NCBI GenBank assembly: GCA_007753675.1 | Contig: CP036432.1 | Location: forward strand, 10,573,381-10,637,380 | Direction: 5' to 3' | DNA: 64,000 bases | Origin: Stieleria magnilauensis | GTDB lineage: Bacteria > Planctomycetota > Planctomycetia > Pirellulales > Pirellulaceae | Position numbers and translations under genes: made by a program | Shown here: positions 25,561 to 34,000 of the stretch, piece by piece | Layout of the letters: each line of letters opens with the position of its first letter | Position numbering within the stretch: the stretch's first letter is position 1 | The notes under the pieces: model-generated | What the model saw: only the letters and a program-made list of their open reading frames with translations | Told to the model about the DNA's origin: nothing | Databases searched by the model: none

Positions 25561-25756
25561 GCCAATAGCAGAGGGAGTCGAGCGAATTCACGCCAACCCG
25601 TACGATCCGGCAGCGTCGTCAGAAGATGATGACAATCGCAACTACTACAATGACGCAACGTTGACCCAGGTATTCCTTGACATACTGAAAATTGCCGGAG
25701 GCTTCGGGCTCGCGGTCGCCGTGATCACTACGAGTTGCCAGGCACTCATAAGATAG
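25559..25756 (+). CDS. Cassette ORF, small membrane protein (about 65 aa)
   Basis: A frame from a TTG at 25559, overlapping the end of attC site 11, encodes an acidic N-terminus with NPYDPAASSEDDD and one C-terminal hydrophobic helix (ILKIAGGFGLAVAVITTSC). NPYDP/NPYEP starts are common in planctomycetal small membrane proteins. The start is uncertain: an ATG at 25520 exists but would translate the attC. Attributed as real mainly because it is followed directly by attC site 12. Confidence 0.5.
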   Translation: MPIAEGVERIHANPYDPAASSEDDDNRNYYNDATLTQVFLDILKIAGGFGLAVAVITTSCQALIR

Positions 25757-25761
25757 GCGGC

Positions 25762-25846
25762 GAACCAGACGATGTACGTGAGTCGACGAGTTGAGTTTGT
25801 TGAAGTGGTCAGTCGTTCGCGGCGACCCTCGTGATCGTTAACGTTA
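25762..25846 (+). repeat. attC site 12
   Basis: An uninterrupted 85-nt site. Left arm 25762-25788 (GAACCAGACGATGTACGTG...) pairs with 25820-25846 (...CTCGTGATCGTTAACGTTA). Slightly more mismatches than the other intact sites. Confidence 0.85.
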
Positions 25847-25867
25847 CCCCAATCGAGTGCTGATACT

Positions 25868-26290
25868 GTGCGGCGGCTTCGATTTAGCCTTAAGACCATC
25901 TTGGCTGTGACGGCCATCGCTGCAGTTTCATGCTATTCCTATCGCGAATATCAACATCATCTCGAACGTGTCCGGCTCCGACAGCTTCGCGACGGGTTCC
26001 TTCGGTGGTCTGAATCAACTGATCGAAGCGACAGAAAGATCCATTCGTACTTCCACCTAAATTCTGCGGTTGAACTGAGCATCGTGACGAATCCTGGGAC
26101 GCGCAACGGATTTCTGGTGGCGAATACTCCAATGGCGGTTCGGCCTGGCCAGACACCGGGGTTGATCTTCTCGCCTACACTGAGCGGACCGGATCAAAAT
26201 CGTTTCTACGTTCTGCCATCGAAAAAGTGGGTCAATACCGCAGAGGAGGTGATTGACGAGTGGGATGCGTGGCATCGCGCCAACTACTAA
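25868..26290 (+). CDS. Cassette ORF, membrane-anchored hypothetical protein (140 aa)
   Basis: Starts at GTG 25868, 21 bases after attC site 12. A basic N-terminus and hydrophobic helix (FSLKTILAVTAIAAVSCYSY) give a signal anchor of the kind common in planctomycetal proteins (RxxRFSLRTxLxxxxxxA). A short coiled region and a soluble domain follow. No family is recognised. The attC expected after it is interrupted at TAAC (26298-26301) by an IS91-like remnant. Confidence 0.65.
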   Translation: MRRLRFSLKTILAVTAIAAVSCYSYREYQHHLERVRLRQLRDGFLRWSESTDRSDRKIHSYFHLNSAVELSIVTNPGTRNGFLVANTPMAVRPGQTPGLIFSPTLSGPDQNRFYVLPSKKWVNTAEEVIDEWDAWHRANY

Positions 26291-26301
26291 GATGGGGTAA
26301 C

Positions 26302-26525
26302 CAATAAAGATCTGACATCGCGTGAATGACGAGCGGTGACTCTTTCTTTTCCCTGTTCGAAGCTGAAGGGGGAGCGTCCACTCCAGCGGACGAGCCGATG
26401 CTCAAGTTCGCTGTTCAAGAAGGCCGGAGTCGGCGGAAAGGCCGCTTGGGATTTGCTTTGATTGGCACGGTAGTTCACTGATCGTGATTGGGCTGATTCA
26501 TTCCACTGACCAACCAGTACGTCCA
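26302..26525 (-). mobile_element. IS91-like remnant (left-end fragment) at an attC core
   Basis: Starts CAATAAAGATCTGACATCGCG after TAAC (26298-26301) and matches the second-type remnant at 18559 for roughly 170 bases, including the word CACTCCAGCGGACGAGCCGA. Everything beyond about 26525 is unrelated, so the element has lost its genes and right end. Confidence 0.7.
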
Positions 26526-27212
26526 GTCGCTCCGCGAAAAATGCATTCGTGTGATTCGTGTTATTCGTGGACAAACTCTCCTCCACCGATACCGTGAATG
26601 CCATCGCCTGACATCCCAGCCGCGGTCGGCACGCTCAAAGAACGCGAACCGGAATTCATCCAACCTCTGTTTCCTGAGGATTCCCCCTGATGCCACGGTT
26701 CGAGAGGTTGCTGACGTTCTTGCTGGAAGGGTCTCACGCAAAGTCGCCAAGCCGCAAAGAGTTGAACCCGCTCCTTTGCGGCTTGGCGTCTTTGCGTGAT
26801 TGTTGTCTCTCTTGGTCCGCAGTCGATTCGGTTGAATGAGACATGCCGACGCCTAAAATGACGACTGTAAAGTGATTGCTGGATACAGCGGGATCGTTGG
26901 ATCGAATTTGGCTGGCGGACGATGTGCCATAGGCCCAGAGACACAGCGGGTCGACACCCTGCTCCGGCTTCCTACGATTCCGGTTGGCCTGGAGACCGAT
27001 TGTGCCGGCCTTCCAGGCCTCAGGGGTTCCTTTCATTCGCTACCGGTGGCTGACGCCACCGGCAGGCACTGTGCCAGCCCTTCGGGCTTCATCGCCGCTG
27101 TCTAGCGGAAACAAAACAAAGCCAGACACTCCGAATCCTCCTGGATTGTTCTGATTGTGTACATTAGACAACAGCGGCGTTGGCTCGGGCTGTCGTCACG
27201 GCCGATCGTCGC
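26526..27212. other. ORF-poor end of the cassette array with dispersed repeats
   Basis: No convincing gene. It contains the second copy of the hairpin repeat (stems 26734-26759 and 26774-26799) within homology to 21061-21255. Shorter words (GATTCGTGTTATTCGTGG near 26555) resemble planctomycetal dispersed repeats. Confidence 0.5.
26655..26845. repeat. Dispersed hairpin repeat, copy B
   Basis: The stems 26734-26759 and 26774-26799 have the same 26-nt arms as copy A; the loop differs by a few bases. Flanking homology begins at CCTCTGTTTCCTG and ends near GGTTGAATGA. Confidence 0.8.
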
Positions 27213-27290
27213 GATCCATGTGGTGCACCGACCTTGAACTTGATCGAACTGCTTTCCGCTTCGACGGTTGACCTGCGGTGATGGTAGGCC
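27213..27290 (+). repeat. Degenerate attC-like site, probable end of the array
   Basis: GATCCATGTGGTGCACCG (27213-27230) matches the left arm of attC site 9, and the preceding bases also match those before site 9 (CTGTCGTC...GGCCGATC). The right arm is weak (GCGGTGATGG near 27278). Likely a decayed attC. Confidence 0.45.
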
Positions 27291-28025
27291 GGCGTTGCAT
27301 GAGACTCCGGGCCGCAAGGCTGACGCCAGCTTCTTGAATCCACTGGCCGCAGGTCGTCAGCGTTTTGGTGCGGCAGTCGTCTTGATCTCTTGTGGCCCAT
27401 CGTTTGATCCGCAGGCGCATGACTCCCCCGTTACTTGCGTCGTGTGGTCCGAGGGTGTATTTACTTTGACTCAAAGACGAATCCGAACGAACGCACGACG
27501 CGGCGATCCTGGGGAGTCGAGCGCCCGCGGAGATTGGAAGTGCACCCATGAGATCAAGACGTGGCTTGCCAACACCACGCCGATGAACTGCGGCCAGGGG
27601 ATTCGGAAGCGGACGGATCGGAGAAGAGGGAAGCGATCGCAGCAAGCGCGGGGGCGGGACCTCGCTGCGACCCCGTCCGGGCAACGCTGTGAAGCATTTT
27701 TTAGCGGTAGGGCGCGAGCCCTCCGGTGTTTCGGGAACGATGAGGGACCGGAGGACTTGCAACCTGCCGCTAACACCTCGTCAAACGCAGGGAATCAATG
27801 CTTCGCTGCGCCCCCGTCCGGGGTCGTGGAGAGGAGTAGGGGCGTGTTCCGGAGTTGGCGCTGCGCTGACCTCCGGCTAATGGCTGTGATCTCTCCGAGT
27901 TCAAAGCACGACTCCCGCCATTCGTGTCGTGTGGTCGATGCCCGGAAGACAGACACAGTGTCTGCCGGCGGTGAGACGGCTTGTTGATTGAGTGGTCGTG
28001 AGCCGGTGGGCACCACGTCAGCGGA
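27291..28025. other. Intergenic region with dispersed repeats; no gene seen
   Basis: About 730 bases without a convincing coding frame. Fragments resembling planctomycetal repeats occur: GGTAGGGCGCGAGCCCTCCG near 27708, and CGTCAAACGCAGGG near 27780, which recurs near 44399. A word near 27850 (GCGCTGACCTCCGGC) recurs near 29750. Confidence 0.5.
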
Positions 28026-28898
28026 TCACTGACGCGGGGCCGATCGCTTCTCGCTGATCTTGTAATGAAGCGTCAGTACTGGGAGCCCCAGAAATCGGAT
28101 CGCATGCTCACACCGAACGGTCTGCTCTTGATCGACGAACAACTCAAACCGCTCATGAAGTGTTTGCACACGCCAGACCCGCAATCGTTCGGCACCCGAC
28201 CGCTGCATGCGGTAGAAGCCGGCGTCACCGAAACGCCGCCCCGCCGAAACAAGACGCATGCCATCTGATGTGTCATGTTCCGGTCGCAGGATGACGGTGG
28301 CGTTTCCGTTGGGCATCGGAAAGACGACCTTCACGCAAGCACCCTCGACCTGTGGCACCTTCTGTGTCATATAGAACCCTGTGTAAATCACTTGGTCACC
28401 GCGAGCGAGTTTACGAAACCACCCCGTGTAGCGGATCTCGCCGTCTGGCTTGCGTAGCAAGATGATCTCGCTCGTCATTCCATAGGCGGTATCGAGACCA
28501 TTGAGTGGAAAGTTCAGTTGATCGACGCGGCGGCTAATCGTCGCGACGAGAAGCCACAGCGCGATTCGCGCCGGGAAGTAGGTCGTCGCCCAGGTATCCA
28601 GCGCATAGCGGTGTGTGTTTTCGTAGAAATCACGAATCCTTGAATGCACTCGCTCGGGCGCGAAGGTTGCACTCCGCAATGCTTCGAAATCCGGGATCAA
28701 TCCGCCTTCGCTGGCATCACGAATGAGAGTCAATCCCTCGGCCGCAGCCGTCTCCTCGTACGGACGATCGCCGATCGATTTTCCGCCGAGCGGACCGATG
28801 AGCCACGCGATTTCGTCGGGTGAGTAGCGGCGACCAAAACTCCAGATCAGGGCGTAAATGATCCAAGCTCCGACAGTACCGACTATCTTTCGCAGCAT
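28026..28898 (-). CDS. Hypothetical membrane-associated protein (290 aa)
   Basis: An N-terminal hydrophobic helix (IVGTVGAWIIYALIWSFG) and a second near residues 107-120 (PARIALWLLVATIS) suggest membrane association. The C-terminal half is beta-rich with repeated aromatic and Gly positions (YTGWFRKLARGDQVIYTGFYMTQKVPQVEG). The family is not recognised. It stands alone, transcribed away from the 29126 gene. Confidence 0.7.
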   Translation of the reverse strand: MLRKIVGTVGAWIIYALIWSFGRRYSPDEIAWLIGPLGGKSIGDRPYEETAAAEGLTLIRDASEGGLIPDFEALRSATFAPERVHSRIRDFYENTHRYALDTWATTYFPARIALWLLVATISRRVDQLNFPLNGLDTAYGMTSEIILLRKPDGEIRYTGWFRKLARGDQVIYTGFYMTQKVPQVEGACVKVVFPMPNGNATVILRPEHDTSDGMRLVSAGRRFGDAGFYRMQRSGAERLRVWRVQTLHERFELFVDQEQTVRCEHAIRFLGLPVLTLHYKISEKRSAPRQ

Positions 28899-29125
28899 AC
28901 ATGTCTCCGGAACATGGAGTTGTCGTCACCTTACAGGGCATGCAAAACCGGCCATTGGCGCCGGCCCCATGGCGTTTGCCGCCGAAGGTCGATCCAACTG
29001 ATCTCGGACGCTCGATCTGAAAAGGGTGTGGGGTGCTAGACCGTCCACTCGTATCCTAACCCAGGTTGCAACCTGCAGGGGTGAACTCTGGCAGGTTGGG
29101 GGCAGCGTGACATGGTCGCTAAAAC

Positions 29126-29662
29126 GTGAATGCAGCCCTAATCGCATTTATTTGCCTTTGGTTCACTCTGGCGTTCTTGTTGTTCCTACTTGCACCGTAT
29201 GAACTGCAGTTGCGTGGCGCTCGCTCCTCGAGCTTTCACTGGCTCGGTCTTCCAATCCGGCGCGCAAGACTCGACATCGAATACGAGAACATTCGCGTGC
29301 AATTGCTCGATAACGAGGACTATCGGGCGTGCGACATTGATGGCGACATGCTTGTGCTAACGCTGAACTTGCTGCGAGTGACTGTCTTGCGTGCGCAACG
29401 CGGTAGCGAGCTAATCTTTCGATTTCCAATTGGACTCGTTGCATTTTTTGTCGTGTTTGGCTGGGCAAGCATCACGATATCGTCTCAGTTTCCAGCAGAA
29501 GGTTTATTGGAGTGGGCAGCTGTCACCTTTCTCGTGTGCTTCATGACGGGACTTCCGCTACTTGTGTGGCGTCTTCTGCACACAGTCGCGGTCGAGGAAT
29601 CGACGACGATGCTCAATGACATTTCGAGACTCACTCGCGAGTCTTCGTCGACACGGCGATAG
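29126..29662 (+). CDS. Hypothetical integral membrane protein (178 aa)
   Basis: Three hydrophobic segments: residues 3-24 (IAFICLWFTLAFLLFLLAPY), about 106-122 (GLVAFFVVFGWASITIS) and about 133-155 (AAVTFLVCFMTGLPLLVWRLL), separated by a cytosolic or periplasmic beta segment. No family is recognised. Start at 29126 is GTG; the start is therefore uncertain. Confidence 0.6.
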   Translation: MNAALIAFICLWFTLAFLLFLLAPYELQLRGARSSSFHWLGLPIRRARLDIEYENIRVQLLDNEDYRACDIDGDMLVLTLNLLRVTVLRAQRGSELIFRFPIGLVAFFVVFGWASITISSQFPAEGLLEWAAVTFLVCFMTGLPLLVWRLLHTVAVEESTTMLNDISRLTRESSSTRR

Positions 29663-29942
29663 CCGCAAGGGACGCGAGGAACAGGATCGCGTCAAACCCT
29701 ACTAGGAAGGAGCACCGATTGACGACGCAAGCGTGTTCCGGAGGTGTCGCTGCGCTGACCTCCGGCGACTCGCTACGATCCCTTGGGGGATGCGTTGTCA
29801 GGCCGTGCCGGGTCGGTCGAGCCGTTTGTCGACTCACCGACCGACGACTCGCCGCCGAGAGGCGGCGTTGAGAGGCGGCGTTGAGAGGCGGGGCATCCAA
29901 GCGGTTGAACCGGCTGGAAGCAGATCCCACCGGTTTGCGTCG
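29663..29942. repeat. Intergenic GAGAGGCGGCGTT short tandem repeat
   Basis: Around 29850-29895 the word GAGAGGCGGCGTT occurs three times in a row, the last copy truncated. A word GCGCTGACCTCCGGCGACTC near 29750 resembles one near 27855. No gene is seen. Confidence 0.6.
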
Positions 29943-30917
29943 CTAGACTTCCAGCGGTGTGGTGTCGGCGGCGGCGTGTTGGTCGGCGTTGATGCGGGTG
30001 ATCAACTCTTGCAACACCCGCTCGGCGGCTTCGTGTTCGACCTGGCATGTGCCCGCGGCTTCATGACCACCGCCGCCGTATTGGTAACAAAGTTCACCGA
30101 CGTCGGTGCGGCACGATCGGTCCAGGATCGATTTGCCGATCGTGAACACCGTGTTCTGTTGTTGTTTGCCCCACAGCACGTGGATCGAAATGTTGCACTG
30201 TGGGAAGACCGAATAGATCACGAATCGGTTGGTCGCGTAGATCGTTTCTTCATCACGCAGATCCAACACGACCAGGTTGTCATGGACCGTGGAACAGCGT
30301 TTGAGTTGCTCTTGGGCAAGCTCACGATGTTCCTCGTACAGTTCGACACGCTCGCGGACATCAGGCAACAGCAGGATGTCTTCGATATCCAGATCGCGGC
30401 AGCAGTCGATCAGGTCCATCATCAGCTGATAGTTGGAAACGCGGAAGCTGCGGAAGCGTCCCAGACCGGTGCGCGCATCCATCAGGAACGAAAGCAACGC
30501 CCAGCCTTGCGGGTCCTGGATTTCGTCGGCGGAGAACTTTGCCGCGTCGGCTTTGTCGACCGCTTCCATGATGGATTCGCTGATTTTCGGGAACCGTTCG
30601 CGGCCGCCGAAGTAGTCGTAGACAACGCGTGCGGCGGAATCGGCGCTGGTTGACAGCACGTAGTTGTCGGTTTGTTGGCCTTCGTTACGGATTTCTTCAC
30701 TGCTGTGGTGATCGAAGCACAGGTGGCAACCCGGCACGTAAGGCAGGTTGGTCAGAATGTCATTTTCCGTCACCTCGATTTCGCCGTCTTGCATGTCCTT
30801 GGGATGAACGAATTTGATTTCGCCAAGGATGTCGAGTTCTTTCAGCAGCAACGCGCAGACGAGTCCGTCAAAGTCACTTCGGGTCAGCAAACGGTATCGT
30901 TGATTTGTGTTGGTCAT
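29943..30917 (-). CDS. DHH/DHHA1-family phosphoesterase (exopolyphosphatase/nanoRNase-like)
   Basis: 324 aa from ATG 30917. Metal-binding motifs of the DHH family are visible: D15-F-D17 (RSDFDGLVCA), D69-H70-H71 (CFDHHSSEE), and the DHHA1 signature GGGGHEAAG near the C-terminus. The family hydrolyses phosphodiester or phosphoanhydride bonds (nanoRNA, pAp, cyclic dinucleotides, polyphosphate); the exact substrate cannot be read from the sequence. The frame is open upstream to 30992, but the ATG fits the conserved N-terminal strand. Soluble and cytoplasmic. Confidence 0.88.
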   Translation of the reverse strand: MTNTNQRYRLLTRSDFDGLVCALLLKELDILGEIKFVHPKDMQDGEIEVTENDILTNLPYVPGCHLCFDHHSSEEIRNEGQQTDNYVLSTSADSAARVVYDYFGGRERFPKISESIMEAVDKADAAKFSADEIQDPQGWALLSFLMDARTGLGRFRSFRVSNYQLMMDLIDCCRDLDIEDILLLPDVRERVELYEEHRELAQEQLKRCSTVHDNLVVLDLRDEETIYATNRFVIYSVFPQCNISIHVLWGKQQQNTVFTIGKSILDRSCRTDVGELCYQYGGGGHEAAGTCQVEHEAAERVLQELITRINADQHAAADTTPLEV

Positions 30918-31091
30918 GTGCCCACGTCCGAGACAGGTGTTGTTAGATATTTTCCCGCTGCGCGACAATCTTTGCACCTGGATCGGTGGCACAGCGACGG
31001 GAAAGTCTAGAACGTGAAACGGTCCGACAACGGCGAATTTAGGCAGGAAGGAATTGCAGCGGTTGCCTGGATCAATGCGGCGGGTTTCCCC

Positions 31092-34000
31092 TCACGACAT
31101 TGCGTTGGTGAGCGACGCGACGCGGCTGATCAGCCCGGCGGCGTCGACGGGTTTGGCCATGAATTCGCTGCATCCGGCCGCGAGGGCATCATTGATTTCA
31201 TCGCTGGTTGCGCCGGCGGTCAGCGCGATCACGGGCACGGTGTAGCCTTGGTCACGAATCTGTTGCGTCGCTTCGCGGCCATCGAGCTCGGGCATTTGCA
31301 TGTCCATCAGCACGCAGGCGAACGGTTTGTTTTCCGCTTCGGCCTGGCGGACGGCTTTGACGGCTTCGGCGCCGTTGACGACTTCGACCACATCGGCGCC
31401 GGCGCGCGTCAGTAACCGGGTCGTCACCAGTCGGACGTCTCGGGCATCATCGGCGACCAGGACCCGGGCATTGATGCGTGGCAGATTGTTGATGTTGGTC
31501 CGACGTGGCTTCAAATCCTCCGCCGTCGGTTCGATCATCTCAGTCGACTCTTCCACCGGTAAACGCAACACGAACTCGCTGCCCTCGCCTTCGACGCTGG
31601 TCGCCGTGATGTCGCCGCCGAGCAAGTTTGCCAGTCGTTTGCTGATCACCAATCCCAGCCCGGTACCTTCGACGCCGACAATCTTGCGATCATGGACTTG
31701 GCTAAAGGTTTGGAACAATCGTTCGAGATTGCTTTCGGAAATACCGATGCCGGTGTCGATCACACGAAATTCGATGACATTCGGTTCTTGGGCATCCATG
31801 GAAACCACCACCCGCACGCTGCCTTCGGGCGTGAATTTGAGCGCGTTGCCGATCAGATTGACCAGGATCTGTTCCACGCGTGAGCGATCACTGCGCAGCC
31901 GACTTGGCAAAGCGCCGTCAAACTCGATCGTCAGCGGGACACCCGAGGATGCGCTACGGTGCCGCATCAATTCGTTGATGTCGGCCAGCATGGGGACCAA
32001 TTTGAATCGCGACCGCCGGACTTCCAGCTTGCCGGCTTCGACCTTGGAAAGATCCAGGATGTCGTTGATGATCCGCAGCAGGAAGCGGCCGTTGCGGATC
32101 ACGGTTTCCAGGTTATCCGGATCGACGTCGTTGCCCTCGCGGATGTCACGCAGCGACAGATCGGCAAAGCCAAGGATCGCGGACATCGGCGAGCGGATTT
32201 CGTGACTCATGTTGGTCAGAAACTGGCTTTTAGCCTGACTCGCTTCTTCGGCCGCGATGCGGGCGGCTTCGAGATAGGATTCGGTTTCTTTTCGGCCGGT
32301 CACATCGGTCATGTAGACCGCCGCACCGCTTTCGACGGGAAACACTCGGGCGTCATACCAGCGGTTCAACCGCCGCGAGTAATATTCGGTGGTTTCGGCC
32401 CGCTGCGATTGTCGGACGCGTTCGATGGCAGCCAACAGCGGCGGATCGACCTGGTCGCCGAACAGGGTGGTGAAGCTGCGGTCGAGCAAGCCCGATGGCT
32501 GTCCGGCAAAGTCCAATGCAGCCTGATTGGCGACCTGGATCATACCCTGTTCGTCGAAACTGATGAACGGATCTTGGCTCTTTTCGATCACTTCGGTGAT
32601 GATCGCCCGCGATGCGGCAAGCTTTTGTTCGGTCAGTTTTCGATCGGTGATATCTTCGATCAACGAGATACAACATTCGACGGCGTCGTCGACATCGCGA
32701 CGAATCGAAGTGGTCAATTGCGCCCAGATCGTCTGGCCGTCTTTGCGAATGTAGCGTTTTTCGATCGAGTACCCGGGAATCTCACCGCGTTTCATCTGCA
32801 TGAACAACAACAGGTCTTTGTCCAAATCCTCGGGATGCGTCAGATCCTGGAACGTCATTGTTTTCAGTTCATCGCGACCGTAGCCAAAGATCTGGGAGAG
32901 CTTTTCGTTGGCCCTCAGCCACTGGCCCTCCAATCCGACGTGGGCGATTCCGATGGCGGCGTTTTCGAAGGTGCTTCGATATTCGAGCTCGCTCTGCTTC
33001 AGCGACTGACTCGCTTCGACCATGTCGGTCACATCACTTTGCACGCCGACGTAGTGCGTCAATTGGCCGTCGGCATCAAAGATCGGCGTGATCACCAACT
33101 CGTTATAAAACTGCGTGTTATCGCGACGATAATTCAAGAGCGTGACACGGCAGCTTTCCTGCTTTGCGATCGCGTCGCGGATCTTCTGGATATCGGCCGG
33201 ATCGGTCTTGGGGCCTTGTAAGAATCGGCAATTGCGACCGACGACATCCTGGGGGTCAAATCCGGTCAGTTGCCCGAACCCTTGATTGGCGTAAGCGATC
33301 GGCATATCGTCCTTTTGCGCGTCGACGATCAAAATGCCGTTACTGGCCGCATCGATGGCCCGCGTCCGCAGACGCAACTGCGCCTTGGCTTTTTGCATCG
33401 CTGTGACGTCGTACAGCGTGATCGCCGCCGACGAGACGCGTTCATATTCATCCAGGACGGGCGTGACGCGAATCTGCAGGAAAACTTGTTTGTCCTGAAT
33501 CTTGGTCGAAATCTCTTTTGCGGCGACATCGCCGTGGCGGACCAGCTCGCGGATCAGCGTCTCGCAAACGTCGCAGATCTCCGTCGGCAAGGCGTCGCAG
33601 AGTTCGACGTTTCGCGAAACATCCAATTCGTAGCCGAACAACCGTGTCGCCCCGCGATTCCAGCTGGTGACCCGCGAATTGAGTTCAACACCGATGATCG
33701 CATCGGTGCTGTCCTGAACAATCGAGGTCAGTTTGCGAAGCTTGTCGGCGGTTTCTTTGACGGTTCGCAGGTTCGTCATCGTCATCACCACGCCGCTGCG
33801 TTCGCGGTAGGGTGAGACCCGCAATAGAATCGGATCGTCCCGCCGGTCGATGGTTTCGAGCTCGATCGTTTTGTGTTCGCGGCTGACCTGCTGCACCAAT
33901 TCGATCAGATCGACGTCCTCCAAGGCGTGGGCGTAATCGGCCAGTCGTTCACCCTCGGCATCCTTGCGGCGGATCAACAAGATATCAGCGGCCGCCGGTG

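Larger units (their letters stand above)
2441..27300 (+). other. Integron-like gene-cassette array without a visible integrase
   Basis: Short plus-strand ORFs of unknown function alternate with imperfect palindromes about 85 nt long. Eleven palindromes have both arms recognisable (right ends at 5606, 8943, 9531, 10950, 14088, 16393, 20920, 21482, 22308, 25560 and 25846). Each begins (G)AAC and ends GTT. In most, the left arm has one extra G before CAC and one extra A a few bases later. The next ORF, where there is one, usually starts 11-28 bases after the GTT. This is the layout of integron cassettes with attC sites of uniform length, as in chromosomal integrons. No IntI-type integrase is present, so within this window it is an attC cluster lacking an integrase. 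The array has taken up three IS91-like elements, two IS91-type remnants, three group IIC introns, one IS110 element and one IS256 element. Confidence 0.85.

Noticed and set aside
27268-27987. 239-residue plus-strand frame in the repeat-rich region
   Set aside because: Composed of repeat words and high-G+C low-complexity residues; no motif or start signal.
31959-33221. 420-residue plus-strand frame opposite the hybrid kinase
   Set aside because: It is antisense to PAS and kinase domains of the large minus-strand gene; the sequence is an antisense shadow.
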